Below, piece after piece: positions 17,856-28,165 of a stretch of DNA of 64,000 nt. How positions within the stretch are numbered: the first letter of the stretch is position 1; every line of letters starts with the position of its first letter. The translations under genes and the position numbers were made by a program. The notes beneath the pieces are model-generated. The model saw only the letters and a program-made list of their open reading frames with translations, was not told the origin of the DNA and did not search any database. This DNA comes from Nematocida ironsii (taxonomy: Eukaryota; Microsporidia): positions 1-64,000 of the forward strand of contig LTDK01000172.1 of the NCBI GenBank assembly GCA_001642415.1, in the 5' to 3' direction.

Positions 17856-20501
17856 ATGCAGGAAGGTGTTTATTACGGGACAATAGAAGAAGAAAGAATG
17901 TTATCAGCTGAGGAGATGGATATACAAAGGAAGAGGAATAAAGTATATGAATACTTATGCCGTATGCAAGAAGCACGTGAGTGGATGGAGAATATAATTC
18001 AGGAGAAAATACCAGAAGAATTTGAAGATGCCTTAAAGGATGGGGTTTATTTAGCAAGGTTAGTTAAGTTATTTAATCCTAGTTTAGTCAGTAAGATATT
18101 TATAGATCCTGTATTACAGTACAGGCATACGGATAATATTAACGTATTCTTTGAATTTATTAAGTCAATTGGGTTACCGGTGGTATTTCTGTTTGATTTG
18201 GTTGATTTATATGAGCAGAAGAATATTCCTAAGGTTATTTATTGTATATTAGCACTAGCACATTATTTATCTAAGAAGAAGATAGCTGTAAAACCAGGGA
18301 ATTTAGTTGGTAGGGCTATATTCACAGATGATCAGATAATTCAGAAGGAGAAGGAGATTGATGAGGCAGGAATATCTCTGCCTAGTTTTAGTAGTATTAA
18401 TAGTACGATGGATAAAGTATACGGGAATGATAAAGTGAGTACAAATGTGAATGAGTGTTTAATGAATGAAGATGGATCTGGAGTAAATTTAGTGTGTACA
18501 CAGAAGAGTCCATTAGAGATATCTACGTATGAGGATGGGTATAAAGTAAGTAATGAAGATGGTGATATAAGTATATATTCATGTGAGGAGAGAGTGTCTG
18601 CTATGCATGTGATACAGTCGTATATAAGGACTCTTCTGAGTAAGAAAGTGATTAGTGAATTAAGAGGGGATGAGCCCGTTACTATATTCTCATTACGGCA
18701 GATGGTACATTTATTAAGAGGGGATGAGGAGAAAGAAGAAGTGATTGTTGAAGAATTGAATAGGATGCTTAACCAGCTGTTTATTGAGAATGCAGAATTA
18801 GAAAGGGAAGTGACTACAGTGGAGAATAAGATATCTTTACTCCTCAGGAATAAAATACAGAAAAGAGGGGTTAAGTCAGCTGAAATGCGGCCATATATGA
18901 AGTATAAGTCATTACAGCGACTGTTCTCTAAATTACAGGATGAACCTTCTGTGCTGACCACTCTGATTATGGGAATGCGACAGAGAGAGGGAGAATTCTT
19001 CTGCAGTTCGAAATTACTGAACTTATTCGGAGGTGCAAAAACCCCAAGGGAGGAGTACACGTACCTCAGAATTATTGAATCTTTAGTGCATGCAAGTATA
19101 TCATCAAATGGAACAAATAAAGTACTTGGTGGACTTGCACTGAGATCACTTGTTGTAGCACATGGTCATACGGATATGCAGGGTACCATACGTAATATGA
19201 TGAATGAATCAGTGGATTCATTGGATATAATACGGTACATCCTTAAGAATATATCTACACTGCCGTATGCCGTACGATTCTATGCACGGTGTGTGAGTAG
19301 GTCACTCAGCAGACAGTATACACAGAAGGGTGTAGAGGTAACTAAGCATACACTTGCAACTGAAGTGTTCCTGTCCTTATGGGAGATATTCTTCTCACCA
19401 ATTATTGTATCCCCAGAGACAGTCGGACTACCAGCCGTACAGATGAATAAGCCAATGCTTTTAGATGAGTGTAATAAAGTGTTTGATAGGATAAAGAATA
19501 TACCACAAATGGGCCTGGATGAGGATGAGTTTAATGCAGTAATGAGCATATCTGATGTTGAATCTATCTCTGAGTACTATACCATGAAGTATATCGCATC
19601 ACGACCATTGAATAATATGCTATGCTTAAGCGGGGATGAAATAAATTACGTACTGGGATCATTAATGAACTCATCCGTCCCTGGGGATGTTAAGAAAATG
19701 GCTGAGGAGTGCCACCCAATCCCATTTAAGTTAGTGTTTATTGTACCAGGTGGGATATCTCCATATACTCAAGAAAGTGCTGGTATGGTTGAGAAGCGAC
19801 TGTGTAAATGGGCAGTCATAAAAGTACTCATACACTCAGCAGGTAAAAGTCTCCCAGATATTTTACAGAGTAAGGTATACGATATGTCTAATAGTAAGAA
19901 CAGTGCATACTCCCTTCAAAATGAGAAGGAGATTGAGGAGTGTAAAGATTCCATACAGAAGTACAGCAGTAAATTATTTGATTTGGGATTATTACAGAAT
20001 AAAGAAGAGTGCACAGAAATCCTGCAATTAGCAGCACATGATATGATGCACAGGGTAAAAGCAAGTATCGCCAGAAAAAGAGAAATAAAAGCGACTGAGA
20101 AAGCCATTTATAGCCTAGAAAAGGCAAGGGAGTTAATTGAGAAGAGGCAAAAGGAGAGTAACCAGTACCTTACAGATATAACGTATAAAATAATGGAAAA
20201 CAGTCGAGAATACAAGCAGACAGCTAAAGCACTTTTATTAGAAGGTGCCGTATTGCGAATGTATAACTGGCAACCTTCTCAAATGGACAGTATCGAAATA
20301 TTCTTTAAATCGGGTGCTTCTGGTGGTATTGTTATATCTGTCATGGTGATCGGCATACGATCGGCTAGTGAAACCATCTCGTTCGCTGATTTATTAGTGC
20401 AGGAAAGTTTTGGAGAAACAGAAATAACGATTGAATCACTTGGAGCAGTTTTCTGTATCCCGAAACTTATTGGGGTCATTAACAAAAAAGTACTTCCATA
20501 A
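17856..20501 (+). CDS. IQGAP-like protein (CH domain, IQ motif, RasGAP-related domain)
   Basis: The 881-residue protein has the IQGAP order. An N-terminal calponin-homology domain (about residues 25-150) contains EYLCRMQEAREWME, LKDGVYLARLVKLF and NINVFFEFIKSIGLP. An IQ motif lies in HVIQSYIRTLLSKKV, followed by a coiled coil. The central RasGAP-related region (about 370-700) is typical of IQGAP scaffolds, and a C-terminal domain follows. Yeast Iqg1/Rng2 organise the actomyosin ring, and a cytokinesis or cortical actin role is the family expectation. The frame is open to 17805, overlapping the cyclophilin start; I take the ATG at 17856 because the added residues are a hydrophobic run not seen in IQGAPs. 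It is shorter than fungal IQGAPs (about 1400-1500 residues), with fewer IQ motifs. Confidence 0.82.
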   Translation: MQEGVYYGTIEEERMLSAEEMDIQRKRNKVYEYLCRMQEAREWMENIIQEKIPEEFEDALKDGVYLARLVKLFNPSLVSKIFIDPVLQYRHTDNINVFFEFIKSIGLPVVFLFDLVDLYEQKNIPKVIYCILALAHYLSKKKIAVKPGNLVGRAIFTDDQIIQKEKEIDEAGISLPSFSSINSTMDKVYGNDKVSTNVNECLMNEDGSGVNLVCTQKSPLEISTYEDGYKVSNEDGDISIYSCEERVSAMHVIQSYIRTLLSKKVISELRGDEPVTIFSLRQMVHLLRGDEEKEEVIVEELNRMLNQLFIENAELEREVTTVENKISLLLRNKIQKRGVKSAEMRPYMKYKSLQRLFSKLQDEPSVLTTLIMGMRQREGEFFCSSKLLNLFGGAKTPREEYTYLRIIESLVHASISSNGTNKVLGGLALRSLVVAHGHTDMQGTIRNMMNESVDSLDIIRYILKNISTLPYAVRFYARCVSRSLSRQYTQKGVEVTKHTLATEVFLSLWEIFFSPIIVSPETVGLPAVQMNKPMLLDECNKVFDRIKNIPQMGLDEDEFNAVMSISDVESISEYYTMKYIASRPLNNMLCLSGDEINYVLGSLMNSSVPGDVKKMAEECHPIPFKLVFIVPGGISPYTQESAGMVEKRLCKWAVIKVLIHSAGKSLPDILQSKVYDMSNSKNSAYSLQNEKEIEECKDSIQKYSSKLFDLGLLQNKEECTEILQLAAHDMMHRVKASIARKREIKATEKAIYSLEKARELIEKRQKESNQYLTDITYKIMENSREYKQTAKALLLEGAVLRMYNWQPSQMDSIEIFFKSGASGGIVISVMVIGIRSASETISFADLLVQESFGETEITIESLGAVFCIPKLIGVINKKVLP

Positions 20502-20530
20502 CCTGAAAATAAATCAACTCATTTTATTAT

Positions 20531-20642
20531 GAAAATACAGTTATTTCCTAATACAGAAATGTAAATTTTTTATAGAAAATACAGTTATTTCCTAATACAG
20601 AAATGTAAATTTTATAGAAAATACAGTTATTTCCTAATACAG
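20531..20642. repeat. Tandem repeat, about 43 bp, 2.6 copies
   Basis: GAAAATACAGTTATTTCC followed by TAATACAGAAATGTAAATTT starts at 20531, 20575 and 20617, with spacing of 44 and 42 bp. The array lies between the convergent 3' ends of IQGAP and the ubiquilin gene. Confidence 0.9.
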
Positions 20643-20676
20643 TCACATTGAATACCTTTTATTCTTTAACACACAC

Positions 20677-21534
20677 CTATGTATGAGATGTGTTATCAGG
20701 GAGTGGTGAATGCATGGCACTCCCAGACAGAATTTCACTGATCGCATTGTCCACATCCCCATGATGCTTTATAAGTAGTTTTATGTTCGATCCTACATCT
20801 GTGAACCCACACTCTTTCATGTACTCAACTTGCTTCCTGTACTCCAGGATAGGATTAAAGTTGTACTTGCTCCATGGATTAGGTACAGGTTGATTAGATG
20901 GTTGTGCATCAGTTGTACCTTCCTTAAAACTAGTCCGATCCCTTTCCTCAGCTAATAAAGCACTTGGATCTTTCTGTGTCTTAAGCATACCCCGTAGCAT
21001 ATTAAACCCTCCTGGGATTGTCTCTAACTTAGCCATGGCTATGTCAAGATTCTTCATTTGTGTGTTCATGTACTCAGGATCATCAGCTATTTTAGACATC
21101 TGCTCTAACATCTCACTGCTCTCCATTAATTTTCTTAATTCTGGGTTTTCATTCTTTAACTCTGGAAGCATCTCTAATAACCCTTTCATTATGTCTGGAT
21201 TACTGAATAATTTCTTCATTGCTGGATTTTTCATATGACCACCTTTATCCATGCTGTGAAGGGTTTCTTGCTTATAAACTTCTTCAGTTATCTCAGATGG
21301 TCCTTGTACCTTCTCTAACTTATGCGCATATACCACGGATAAGTTCTCTATTTGAAGTGCTTCCATGGTTTTTGTTGAGTCTGCCAGAATCGATCCTCTG
21401 TGCGTCAGTTTCAGTAAATATGGCTCTATATTTAACTTACTCCCGACTTTATTCTTTAAATTATCGACTGTTTCAGATGGATCTATATCTAACTCGACTG
21501 TTTCTTGCATATACTTTATAATTACCCTGTGCAT
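20677..21534 (-). CDS. DSK2: Ubiquilin/Dsk2-type UBL-UBA shuttle
   Basis: The 285-residue protein has the ubiquilin layout. A ubiquitin-like domain spans residues 1-73 (LKLTHRGSILAD turn). A Met-rich STI1-type region at about 95-190 includes NPAMKKLFSNPDIMKGL. A C-terminal UBA domain at about 238-275 includes EYMKECGFTDVGSN and DVDNAISEIL. Dsk2 proteins carry ubiquitylated clients to the proteasome. It is shorter than yeast Dsk2 (373 aa) but keeps both end domains. Confidence 0.9.
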   Translation of the reverse strand: MHRVIIKYMQETVELDIDPSETVDNLKNKVGSKLNIEPYLLKLTHRGSILADSTKTMEALQIENLSVVYAHKLEKVQGPSEITEEVYKQETLHSMDKGGHMKNPAMKKLFSNPDIMKGLLEMLPELKNENPELRKLMESSEMLEQMSKIADDPEYMNTQMKNLDIAMAKLETIPGGFNMLRGMLKTQKDPSALLAEERDRTSFKEGTTDAQPSNQPVPNPWSKYNFNPILEYRKQVEYMKECGFTDVGSNIKLLIKHHGDVDNAISEILSGSAMHSPLPDNTSHT

Positions 21535-22130
21535 TCGGAAGTATAAAGACAGAAAATAACAATAAGAAACAAAAGCTATTTATTGGTATTTACCACAGGA
21601 ATATGAACCAATCGGAATAATTGATATTTCTGACCAATTACTTATACAGGGATAAGTAACCAATTATAATATACGAAGGATTCTTATACTGTGTGAGTAT
21701 GGGATTCTTGTATACGAAATTAGAATAATTTATATAACCCGAATTAACCCGAAATATAAAAATATAAAAATAAATTTTATAGTTGAAAATAAAAATATAA
21801 AAATATTTATTTATAATAAATAATTCATAAATAATTCATAATTTAATGGGAATAACCGGTATTTATAAGGGTATATTCAGTTATTATGGGATATATTTGG
21901 GTATTTATTGTATTTATAACGTATATTCAGTTATTTCGGGTTATTTATAACGTTTTTTAATTGGTATAACGTATTTTCTATGTATTTCCAGTTATTTTCA
22001 TATATTTATAACGTGTTTTCAGTTATTTATGGTTATTTAATGTATTTATAGGGTATATTCAGTTATTTATGGTTATTTATAACGCATTTTCATGTATTTT
22101 CAGTTATTTTCATATATTTTTTCTGCTTAT
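21535..22130. repeat. Spacer with degenerate ATTTATAACGTATATTCAGTTATT array
   Basis: From about 21850 to the dynamin stop codon at 22131 the sequence repeats the theme TTTATAACGTATTTTCAGTTATT, with variation. CGGGTTAT occurs once inside the array at about 21937. TATAACCCGAATTAACCCGAAA lies near 21735. No gene is seen. Confidence 0.75.
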
Positions 22131-23915
22131 TTATAACGTATTTGTTATTTCTCTGGCTTTTTCTAGTGCTATAAGTGTGGCTTGTAATTGTTCCCTCCTC
22201 TCTTTAGTTGATGATTCTTCCTTTAATAAATCACTGAGCGTATCCTGTACATAAATACTCTCAATAAGCCTCTGCTGAAGAGTTTGCATGGTTTTATAAA
22301 CCATCTCAAATATGATTATTTTAGGTACCTGCTGTATAACAGTCGATTTAAAACCAATTAAGTACTCCATCACAGTATGCTTAAGTACTTCTACCTCTGT
22401 GATACAATTAGGTATATAATCATTATCACTAGAAATACTTGCTGATACAGTATTAGGTGACGTACTCGTGGTATTAGGCCGTATATACACAGTATTCCAA
22501 TGAAGGAATGATTTAATACTATTAGTGGCTTGTTTAAGACTCTCCTTTAATAAAGTCGTAATGGTCTTGCATATTTCTAGTTTTAATTTAGGAAACCTCT
22601 CTAAATGCTCTGTCTCTAAACAAGACTCTCCCATCCTTTGCATCTCTAAGAATATTTTAGTTGATGCTTGTACACAGTGTGGTTGTACCTTATCAGCAGC
22701 CATTTCTATAAAGTGGTATAAACTCTGTGAAGTACTTCTACCACCAAATACACCTGACGTATTATGTATTACATTCTCAATTTCAGTATCTGTGGCATCG
22801 AATAAGTCTAACTCATTAATCGTCTTAGTGAATAATACATCTAATGTATACGATACTCTGGCACCATCAATTATCTCCTTAGAAATATACTTTGCTTTTG
22901 TTTTGGGTGTTCCTGATACTTTCCTGTCCATGTCCTGTGTAAATTCACTAATCACTTGCATAATCATTTGCTTGTCATCTATAACAGGTAACCCTACACT
23001 TAATAATTCCTTCTCTGCTTTATCATATAAGAATGATATCCTGTCCTGTAAATATGGAGTACTCTTTACTATACTTGTCTTTAATAATTCATGTAACCTT
23101 GTGATTAAATACGGTATACCACAATATTTTTTGTTTTTTGTGTATACAGGATGTGTTTTAAAATATTCTTTCTCCCTGGTTATAGCCATAGAAATAGAAA
23201 TATTCTCACGTAAGGATAATTCACCACGGCATATAACAGGAATAAACCCTAATTTTACATTAATTATCCGACCCTGTAAGACATTTAATACATCAGTCCC
23301 AGGATCCATTAAGTCTACTTTTGTGAGTACACAAAGAGTCCGATCATAATCAGGATCAACTTCCTTGGCAAGCATTAATGCATCAGAACTGGTTATGTCA
23401 GTGTTTGCAGGTGTAACTGCTAATACGACCGTGTTCATATTCTGAATATACGATCGGACTATCTCCTCAATCTTCTTTACTATCCCATCTGGTTGTCCCT
23501 CCGATCGTACTTTAATTATACCTGGTAAGTCTACAAGTGTAATTGGTAATGCATTCTGTTTATGTATACGTAATACGATCGGAATCGGAGATACGTCATT
23601 CTTCTTGTCTAGGATCCTTTCAGTCTCCGATTGTATTTCTGCTTCTACTTCTGTATACTTAAATACTTTACCTGGAAGGTGTCCAAATGTACAGTACGGT
23701 ACACTCTCTGTGTTAATTATTTGTATCATAAGGGGTCTCCTTGTGACCATCCCTGTACCACGTGGTAATATTTCATGACCAATTATATTTTCTAATATAC
23801 TGCTCTTACCAGAACTCTGTGCACCAACTACGATTATTTGTGGTATATTAATGGGATTCTGTATATCTGTGCATAAATTCTGTAATTTATTCACTTTCTC
23901 AATTATGTCATCCAT
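22131..23915 (-). CDS. Dynamin-related GTPase (Vps1/Dnm1 type)
   Basis: This 594-residue large GTPase has a complete dynamin G domain: G1 GAQSSGKSS (about 32-40), LPRGTGMVTRRPL switch I, DLPG (G3) and TKVDLMDPGTD (G4). Middle and GED-like stalk segments follow, with a C-terminal helix ending in EKAREITNTL. There is no PH or proline-rich domain, which suits the Vps1/Dnm1 (DRP1) group involved in vesicle or organelle fission. It is about 100 residues shorter than Vps1, mainly between the stalk halves. The Vps1 versus Dnm1 choice cannot be made from sequence alone. Confidence 0.92.
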   Translation of the reverse strand: MDDIIEKVNKLQNLCTDIQNPINIPQIIVVGAQSSGKSSILENIIGHEILPRGTGMVTRRPLMIQIINTESVPYCTFGHLPGKVFKYTEVEAEIQSETERILDKKNDVSPIPIVLRIHKQNALPITLVDLPGIIKVRSEGQPDGIVKKIEEIVRSYIQNMNTVVLAVTPANTDITSSDALMLAKEVDPDYDRTLCVLTKVDLMDPGTDVLNVLQGRIINVKLGFIPVICRGELSLRENISISMAITREKEYFKTHPVYTKNKKYCGIPYLITRLHELLKTSIVKSTPYLQDRISFLYDKAEKELLSVGLPVIDDKQMIMQVISEFTQDMDRKVSGTPKTKAKYISKEIIDGARVSYTLDVLFTKTINELDLFDATDTEIENVIHNTSGVFGGRSTSQSLYHFIEMAADKVQPHCVQASTKIFLEMQRMGESCLETEHLERFPKLKLEICKTITTLLKESLKQATNSIKSFLHWNTVYIRPNTTSTSPNTVSASISSDNDYIPNCITEVEVLKHTVMEYLIGFKSTVIQQVPKIIIFEMVYKTMQTLQQRLIESIYVQDTLSDLLKEESSTKERREQLQATLIALEKAREITNTL

Positions 23916-24172
23916 TTAATTACAAAAAGTAATTTTATAAATAGAAAGTTAATTAAAAATTACATAAAAATATACTTACTATATATGGTAATGTAAAATA
24001 TTTTAATTAGGTTATAATAAAAACAACAGAACTTATTACACAATATGTAATTAATCTTGCACAAAATAATTTATTATTAAAATATATTACATAATAAGTA
24101 ATAAATAATAAAATATATTACATAATAAGTAATAAATAATAACCAAAATTTAAATTACCATTATTATTAACA

Positions 24173-24328
24173 CATTGTATACTATATATTACTTATTACA
24201 CATTGTATACTATATATTATTTATTACACATTGTATACTATATATTACTTATTACACATTGTATACTATATATTACTTATTACACATTGTATACTATATA
24301 TTACTTATTACACATTGTATACTATATA
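24173..24328. repeat. 28-bp tandem repeat, about 5.6 copies
   Basis: CATTGTATACTATATATTAC plus TTATTACA starts at 24173, 24201, 24229, 24257, 24285 and 24313 with an exact 28-bp period and almost no divergence. Its right end reaches the stop of the small membrane protein gene. There are no spacers between units, so this is not a CRISPR-type array. Confidence 0.93.
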
Positions 24329-24594
24329 ATATATAACTTATTATATATTGTGTTAATAGTAATAATAAGCTTATATATAAATATAATAATTAATAATAAT
24401 ATAAATATGTCAAATAAACTTACACTGGGAATATAAAATATAACCCTGTGGTAATAATCAGTAATCCTGTCAGTGAGTGGTTCTTGCCTAATTGGTGGTA
24501 ATGGTCGTATATCTACATTATACTTCATTATTATGGCTTTACGCCTTATTTCCCTCTCTTCTGGAGTTATTTTTATTTTTTCATATTTTTGCAT
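24322..24594 (-). CDS. Small single-pass membrane protein, 90 aa
   Basis: An ATG-initiated frame encodes a charged, proline-containing N-terminal half (TPEEREIRRKA, RPLPPIRQEP) and one strong hydrophobic segment at about residues 52-80, followed by a few residues. This is the layout of a tail-anchored protein facing the cytosol. I recognise no family. Its last codons come from the flanking tandem repeat, so the real C-terminus may vary between strains. Confidence 0.55.
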   Translation of the reverse strand: MQKYEKIKITPEEREIRRKAIIMKYNVDIRPLPPIRQEPLTDRITDYYHRVIFYIPSVSLFDIFILLLIIIFIYKLIITINTIYNKLYII

Positions 24595-24704
24595 ATTTTT
24601 TTTGGTTGTTCTTAATTATTACACAATGTGTAATAAGTCCTGTGTGTTTGGTAATATTTTATTTTTTACACATTGTGTAATAAGTCTTGCATATTTTATG
24701 ATAT

Positions 24705-25025
24705 TTACTCCCTTAAATTAGCCACACATGAAATATTCCCATCAGGAATACGCCTAATAACCAGTATATGATTAGTTATCACAGATGGAACAACTTCATT
24801 ATTTGGTTTTTTTAAAATTATTTTTTTTATTTTGCTTATTATAAAGATAAGCAATAAAAAACAAAGAATCCCGTGAATGCACAGGATAGAAGGAAGTACC
24901 CGTTGTACTGCTGTTGTACTTATAGGGTCCTCCTTGCATACAGAACTACTTTCTTCATTTGTGTCTGTTTTAGGGTTAAATCGGGTTATTTTAGTGTTTT
25001 TATCTTCTTTTGTTGTTTCTTTCAT
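24705..25025 (-). CDS. Small single-pass membrane protein, 106 aa
   Basis: The frame starts at an ATG and encodes a Thr/Lys/Asp-rich N-terminal stretch, a hydrophobic segment at about residues 48-65 (LCIHGILCFLLLIFII) followed by Lys residues, and a short C-terminal domain. It lies 110 bp upstream of the other small membrane gene on the same strand but in a different frame. No family is recognised. A GGGTTAAATCGGGTTAT motif of the intergenic type lies inside the coding part near 24970. Confidence 0.5.
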   Translation of the reverse strand: MKETTKEDKNTKITRFNPKTDTNEESSSVCKEDPISTTAVQRVLPSILCIHGILCFLLLIFIISKIKKIILKKPNNEVVPSVITNHILVIRRIPDGNISCVANLRE

Positions 25026-25772
25026 TTATCGTTTAATAAAAATATTTTATTTTTATAGATTTTATCATGTAGGTCACAGAGTTTTTAATTTATACACAAT
25101 ATATAATAAATAATAATATATAAGATAATGTGTCAAAAATAATAATATAATATACAATGTGTAATAAGTACTAATAAGTAGTATATGTGTAATAAGTAAT
25201 GGTTATATAATATACATTGTGTAATAAATAATGTAAGACATAAATAATACTTTATTTTAAAGAAATCATATATAGTTCATAATATATATTATACAATGTG
25301 TAATAAGTAATATTAAGTAGTATATGTGTAATAAGTAATAGATAATGTGTAATAAATCTTGTTAGTATATATAATTTATTATGTATTGTATATTATATAG
25401 TATACAGTGTGTAATAAGTAATGGTTATATAGTATACATTGTGTAATAAGTAATATTAAGTAGTATATATGTAATAAGTAATAAATGTATAATAAATAAT
25501 GTATACTGTGTAATAAGTACTAATAAGTAGTATATATGTAATAAGTAATGGTTATATAGTATACATTGTGTAATATGTTTTATTAATATAATTATATCTG
25601 TTTACTTGAATACTTAAACATACATAAACTTGCTATTTAATCTATATTATCCTTATACAGATGTATAATTATAAGTGTACACTCATTAATGCTTTAATAT
25701 ACTATTTATTATCCTATTATGTAATCTAAACTAATAATTATAGAAATAATTATAAATATTAGTATAAGATAC
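25026..25772. repeat. AT-rich spacer with palindromic ACACATTGTGT repeats and a 49-bp-element relic
   Basis: The segment repeats ATACAATGTGTAATAAGTA, TTAAGTAGTATATGTGTAATAAGTA and GGTTATATAGTATACATTGTGT in irregular tandem order up to about 25580. Bases 25232-25260 match the first 29 bases of the 49-bp repeat with two changes. No gene is seen. Confidence 0.75.
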
Positions 25773-26111
25773 TGTGGTGACACCACCACTCAAACGAGAG
25801 CCCCTGAGGGTGACCCGTCTGCGCGCCAGCTCGTGCAGTGATCTTGCCAAAGTAAAAGGCCGGGATCTCTGAATTAGTATATAAACTTCCGATTATTTAA
25901 CCAGAGCTATTCCCCCAATTTAAGAGAAGACTCAGGGAAGCATCGACGGCTTAACTTCAGCACCAGGCCTAACACAACTGCGCCCAGGACTGCATGTCCG
26001 CGCAGGCTTGGGCCGCTTCCTAATGACAATAAAAAGCTCTCCCCTTTCACTTTCTTCTCTCTCTTGGCTACGTGGCAGGGCGGTGTGGCGTTACTCCGCG
26101 TGAGTACGTCA
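25773..26111 (+). mobile_element. Solo-LTR-like element, copy 1
   Basis: A 339-bp block, clearly GC-richer than its surroundings, matches a second block at 38741-39113. Shared landmarks in order are TATTTAACC, GAGAAGACTC or its equivalent, CATCGACGGCTTAACTTCAG, CAGGCCTAACACAACTG, an AATAAAAAGCT polyadenylation-like signal, and CTTGGCTACGTGGCAG. It begins TGTGGTGACACCACCA and ends CA, as LTRs do. I find no convincing target duplication, primer-binding site or coding part, so it is a solo LTR at most. A dispersed structured RNA or another repeat is possible. Confidence 0.6.
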
Positions 26112-26198
26112 GTATATAATATTCATATTAAGAAGAAGTAACAATTAGGTATAAGTTAACTGTTTATTGGAGTATGTAATACTGGCAGTTTAAGTATT

Positions 26199-27320
26199 TT
26201 ATACAAATTCATAAAATTTACTCATACGCTCGTCTGTCATTTCACTTCTTCTCTGCTGGAATTCACTGGTGAATTTCTGAAGAACTTCAATACAAACTTT
26301 CTTCATTTCTCCACTGAGAATTTCTCCTTTTATGTAGCCCTCTTTTAATTTTGCGAGTTTGTCATCATCCTCCATGAAGAATTTTAAGTACTGATATGCT
26401 ACATCTACATCGGGATTGCCTCCTAATTCTCTGTGCTCTTCTAATGTTGCTTGTCCTCCTGAGAATGCATATTTCATTATTTTCTTTTTAATCATTGCTG
26501 GTGTATCACTTAAGTATATTGATGTCTCCTGGGCACTTGCACTCATTTTAGTGCAGGCACCTTGTAATGCAGGTAAGAAGTACGTATAAATACTGCATGG
26601 TTTAATCCCATTTAGTTTATGTGATATGTCCCTGGCTAGTCTAAAATATGGATCCTGGTCGATTGAAGAGGGGATTAAACAGATCGCATCCTTATCCAAA
26701 TACTCTGGGAATGATGTGGCATAACACGGTGCAATCTGTTTGACTGGGAATGCAATTTGTCCTACTTTTGCACTCTCTGTTAGTCCAAATACTTTCTGCA
26801 TGTCTTTTAGTGTAAGTGTTTTCTCTATCGTAAGAATATTTCGTATGAATAAGTGGCTAGATAATGTATTTGAGAAAATATACGTAAGATTTGGATCAAA
26901 CCCAAATGCTGCAATATCCTTGGCATTCTCCCTTCCGTAATTGATTGTTTCATCTAATGTCAGATTCTTCCAAATATATTTCTCATCATCTGTTATTTGT
27001 ATGACTAATTTGCACTTGAACCTGTCCTGAAGGTATTTACACAATAAAAATGCAACTGCATGGCCTAAGTGCATACTTCCACTACTAGGACCACGACCTG
27101 TATACAAATAAATTGGTTTGTTTGCTGCTGTAAATGACTCTATCGCATGAATAAAGTCCCTGTGCGCAAATACTATCCCACGTGTGAATAAAATATGGTT
27201 TAGCTCATATTTCTGTGCTAATTCCGGAGTGAATGCTTGACAGCCAAATTGCTCTATTACATTATTGTAATTTATATTACCATCTTCTGTTCCCGTTACT
27301 TCCCATGGGGTTATATTCAT
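26199..27320 (-). CDS. WRS1: Cytosolic tryptophanyl-tRNA synthetase
   Basis: This class I synthetase charges tRNA-Trp. The HIGH-type motif is GSMHLGH (81-87), preceded by YTGRGPSSG. The second signature is KMSAS at 258-262, the eukaryotic form of KMSKS. ITDDEK and the GIKPCSIYTYFLPALQG region are typical of eukaryotic TrpRS. At 373 residues it has the core only, without the WHEP domain of animal enzymes. The upstream region contains AATATTTTATTTTTG directly before the ATG. Confidence 0.95.
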   Translation of the reverse strand: MNITPWEVTGTEDGNINYNNVIEQFGCQAFTPELAQKYELNHILFTRGIVFAHRDFIHAIESFTAANKPIYLYTGRGPSSGSMHLGHAVAFLLCKYLQDRFKCKLVIQITDDEKYIWKNLTLDETINYGRENAKDIAAFGFDPNLTYIFSNTLSSHLFIRNILTIEKTLTLKDMQKVFGLTESAKVGQIAFPVKQIAPCYATSFPEYLDKDAICLIPSSIDQDPYFRLARDISHKLNGIKPCSIYTYFLPALQGACTKMSASAQETSIYLSDTPAMIKKKIMKYAFSGGQATLEEHRELGGNPDVDVAYQYLKFFMEDDDKLAKLKEGYIKGEILSGEMKKVCIEVLQKFTSEFQQRRSEMTDERMSKFYEFV

Positions 27321-28165
27321 ACAAAAATAAAATATTGTTGAAGTATATATAAACTTGTTACATTCTTGGTTTAATAATCATTACTATATATAGAAATAAC
27401 CGTTATTTTTATATAGCAAAATCATACAAAGCATGCTACTATTGTACTTTTATGCCACTCAAAATAAATAAATAAGCAGTCCAAACCCGAAAATACCCAG
27501 TGTTATAGTGATGTATCTGTACTAATACCAAGTACTGAAATAAACAATTTGTACTCCCTAGAATTTTTCCTAAATTAAGAGAAGTATTCTGCTTAAATAA
27601 TCGAAATTGAATAAATCCCCTGTAACTCAGACTTTATTTTAGTAGTAACCCCATATGAGTTAGTGCATCATTAAATTAATTCTAGAATGTTGATATCATT
27701 AGACTATATAAATATACATTACACTGAAATAATCCGAAATACATTTATTAGAAGGTTTATTTATTCTTTATTCTTATGCATAATTCATTAAATGCAGCTG
27801 TTTTTCTCTCAGCCTCTAAAGTGTAAACTGGATCTACTCATAAAATGTACGGTTATTTATCTTCCATTTTCCTTATATAGTTTATCCTCTGTGATCAATG
27901 TGACCACAGCTGTCACAACTTCACTAAATTAAATTAATAGAAACTATCAACATGATGACTACAAGGCCAATATCACTCAATGTCAATTATGAGCTCCACG
28001 TGCCCATGGAAAATCAACAAACACATTAAGATAACCAATAAATGTCTAATTTAATAAAGGAGAAGTACCCCTAAATAATCAAAAATGCTTATAATAATTA
28101 ATCCCTTGTTAAATATTTAATTAATTTTCAAAGTATAAATAGAAATAAAACCATTCTAAAATTAA
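27321..28165. other. Gene-free spacer of 845 bp before the first large secretory gene
   Basis: No gene is seen. Two related segments with GAGAAGTAttcTGCTTAAATAATC-like sequence lie near 27580 and 28060. Their flanks have AAATTAAGAGAAG, also found in the LTR-like element, so old mobile fragments may be present. The spacer is less AT-extreme than the simple-repeat spacers. Confidence 0.5.

Noticed and set aside
24173..24328. CRISPR-like array
   Set aside because: Repeats follow each other directly without unique spacers, and the genome is eukaryotic.
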